7,582 bases of DNA from Candidatus Omnitrophota bacterium (GTDB taxonomy: Bacteria > Omnitrophota > Gorgyraeia > Gygaellales > Profunditerraquicolaceae): contig JAQUMS010000047.1 in the NCBI GenBank assembly GCA_028717985.1, positions 1 to 7,582 of the forward strand, written 5' to 3'. Position 1 is the stretch's first letter; every line of letters begins with the position of its first letter. This document shows, in pieces, positions 6,686 through 7,582 of this stretch. The position numbers were made by a program, and so were the translations under genes. Below the pieces are notes generated by a model, which saw only the letters and a list, made by a program, of their open reading frames with translations, did not search any database and was not told the origin of the DNA.

Positions 6686-7582
6686 CTAATCTAACCCTTC
6701 TACTCTCATATCACGGGGATGTTCGACTGTAAAAGAATACACGATTTCCTGTTTCGCCTTAGGATCAAGCTCCACTTCCCAAAGCCAAACGCCTTTCCTG
6801 TCTTCCCAATCCTTTTTCTTCGGTTCCATGCTAACCTGATTTATCTTTACTTTAATTCTGTCATCTTCAGGCACAGGCATTGCTTCAAAAATCTTGATTT
6901 TAATTTTTCTGGATTTATAATTTTCCGCGCTCAGTTTATATTTAAACTGGGTTTTTCGGACAGGCGACAGAATATTAGCAATAATTGTTTCATCAACTTT
7001 CTTCTCAACGCATTCACGTTTTATCTTAACGTTATCATCCGCTCCCAGATACAAATCAAACTCTTCTCCCGGTCCGATATTGTTTATTGCGGAAGTCCCG
7101 ACAAAATCTCCCTCCAGGAAAACATTTACCCGTCCGGACAAAAGCTGTAGATCGTTACTATTAGTGACACGAGAGCCTAAAAACGCCGACGGAACAAGCC
7201 TCGGATATGTTGAATACATAAAATCGGCTTTCAGCGTCTGTATCGATATAGGCAGTTTATGTTCAGTACCGTCTGATTTAACCGTGACTTTTTTCGGGAG
7301 TTTATACGCGACCGCGATCCCTCTGTCTTCCGCGGTAGCATACACCGGAGCGCCTTCATCAGGGGCATTCGCGCCTGCTAAACCCTTTTCTTCTTCAAAA
7401 GCCCGGGTCTGCATAGCATCCATAACCTCAGACTTATATGCCATTTTCTTAACCTGCAGAGGCCGCGGTTGATACGGACGCAGAACCCAGGGAGAAACAT
7501 ACGGCAACGTTCCGCCTGTGTTTGGTTTAGCGGTAGAAAGAACCATCTCCACGCCTTCCCAATCTTCTCCGGTCGTCTGAGA
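6686..7582 (-). CDS. DUF4139 (MuiA-like) domain protein, C-terminal part (partial at window edge)
   Basis: Function not firmly known; DUF4139 proteins are often annotated 'mucoidy inhibitor MuiA family' and usually pair an N-terminal DUF4140 domain with the C-terminal DUF4139 barrel-like domain. The frame is open to base 7582, giving 298 visible residues; the GTG at 7552 and ATG at 7546 are internal, since the upstream bases still encode QTTGEDWEGVEMVLSTAKP, the conserved family motif. Later motifs match the family: a proline-rich SPWVLRPYQPRP segment, LLSGRVNVFLEGDFVGTS, the GPGEEFDLYLGADDNVKI block, and IKIFEAMPVPEDDRIKVKI, then WLWEVELDP and a C-terminal YSFTVEHP. The N-terminal half and any signal peptide lie outside the window. 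The gene ends with TAG and is followed by the repeat cluster, so a functional link with pfkA is not implied. Confidence 0.85.
   Translation of the reverse strand, partial: SQTTGEDWEGVEMVLSTAKPNTGGTLPYVSPWVLRPYQPRPLQVKKMAYKSEVMDAMQTRAFEEEKGLAGANAPDEGAPVYATAEDRGIAVAYKLPKKVTVKSDGTEHKLPISIQTLKADFMYSTYPRLVPSAFLGSRVTNSNDLQLLSGRVNVFLEGDFVGTSAINNIGPGEEFDLYLGADDNVKIKRECVEKKVDETIIANILSPVRKTQFKYKLSAENYKSRKIKIKIFEAMPVPEDDRIKVKINQVSMEPKKKDWEDRKGVWLWEVELDPKAKQEIVYSFTVEHPRDMRVEGLD

Overview
This window is one co-directional block on the minus strand. It suggests a bacterium of moderate GC content, probably from an uncultured lineage. The domain variants (a long class II aldolase of atypical type, a DUF4139 protein, a divergent class I ketol-acid reductoisomerase) remind me of candidate phyla such as Omnitrophota or their relatives. 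That placement is a low-confidence impression, not something the sequence proves.

In the direction of transcription (high to low coordinates) the layout is: (1) the C-terminal part of a DUF4139 protein, cut by the window edge (7582-6686); (2) a 76-nt spacer made almost entirely of CTTAG/CTAAG-rich direct and inverted repeats (6685-6610); (3) ATP-type 6-phosphofructokinase pfkA (6609-5644); (4) a class II fructose-bisphosphate aldolase-family gene (5599-4274) interrupted by one in-frame TGA at 5401-5399; (5) ilvD (4213-2561); (6) ilvB (2485-818); (7) ilvN (786-310); (8) the first 88 codons of ilvC, cut by the window edge (264-1). No stretch above 300 bases lacks a gene. From pfkA to ilvC the spacers are only 31-75 nt and none holds a convincing terminator, so these genes may be one transcript.

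The metabolic logic is coherent. PfkA and the aldolase commit hexose phosphate to triose phosphates and so towards pyruvate. IlvBN condenses pyruvate (or pyruvate with 2-ketobutyrate), IlvC isomerises and reduces the product, and IlvD dehydrates it to the keto acids of valine and isoleucine. IlvN keeps the residues associated with valine feedback, so the branched-chain branch is probably allosterically controlled.

The most notable signal is the TGA in the aldolase gene. The frame is the same on both sides, family-like sequence continues directly across it, and it sits immediately after the Asn that matches the active-site Asn35 of E. coli FbaA, at the position where E. coli has Cys36. A GC-rich hairpin with an 8-nt apical loop starting with G lies 28 nt after the TGA, a geometry compatible with a bacterial SECIS element. 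TGA is used as a normal stop by ilvN, so wholesale recoding is unlikely. The choices are a selenocysteine-containing aldolase, a recent nonsense mutation, or a base-call error. The sequence alone cannot decide, but selenocysteine is a serious candidate.
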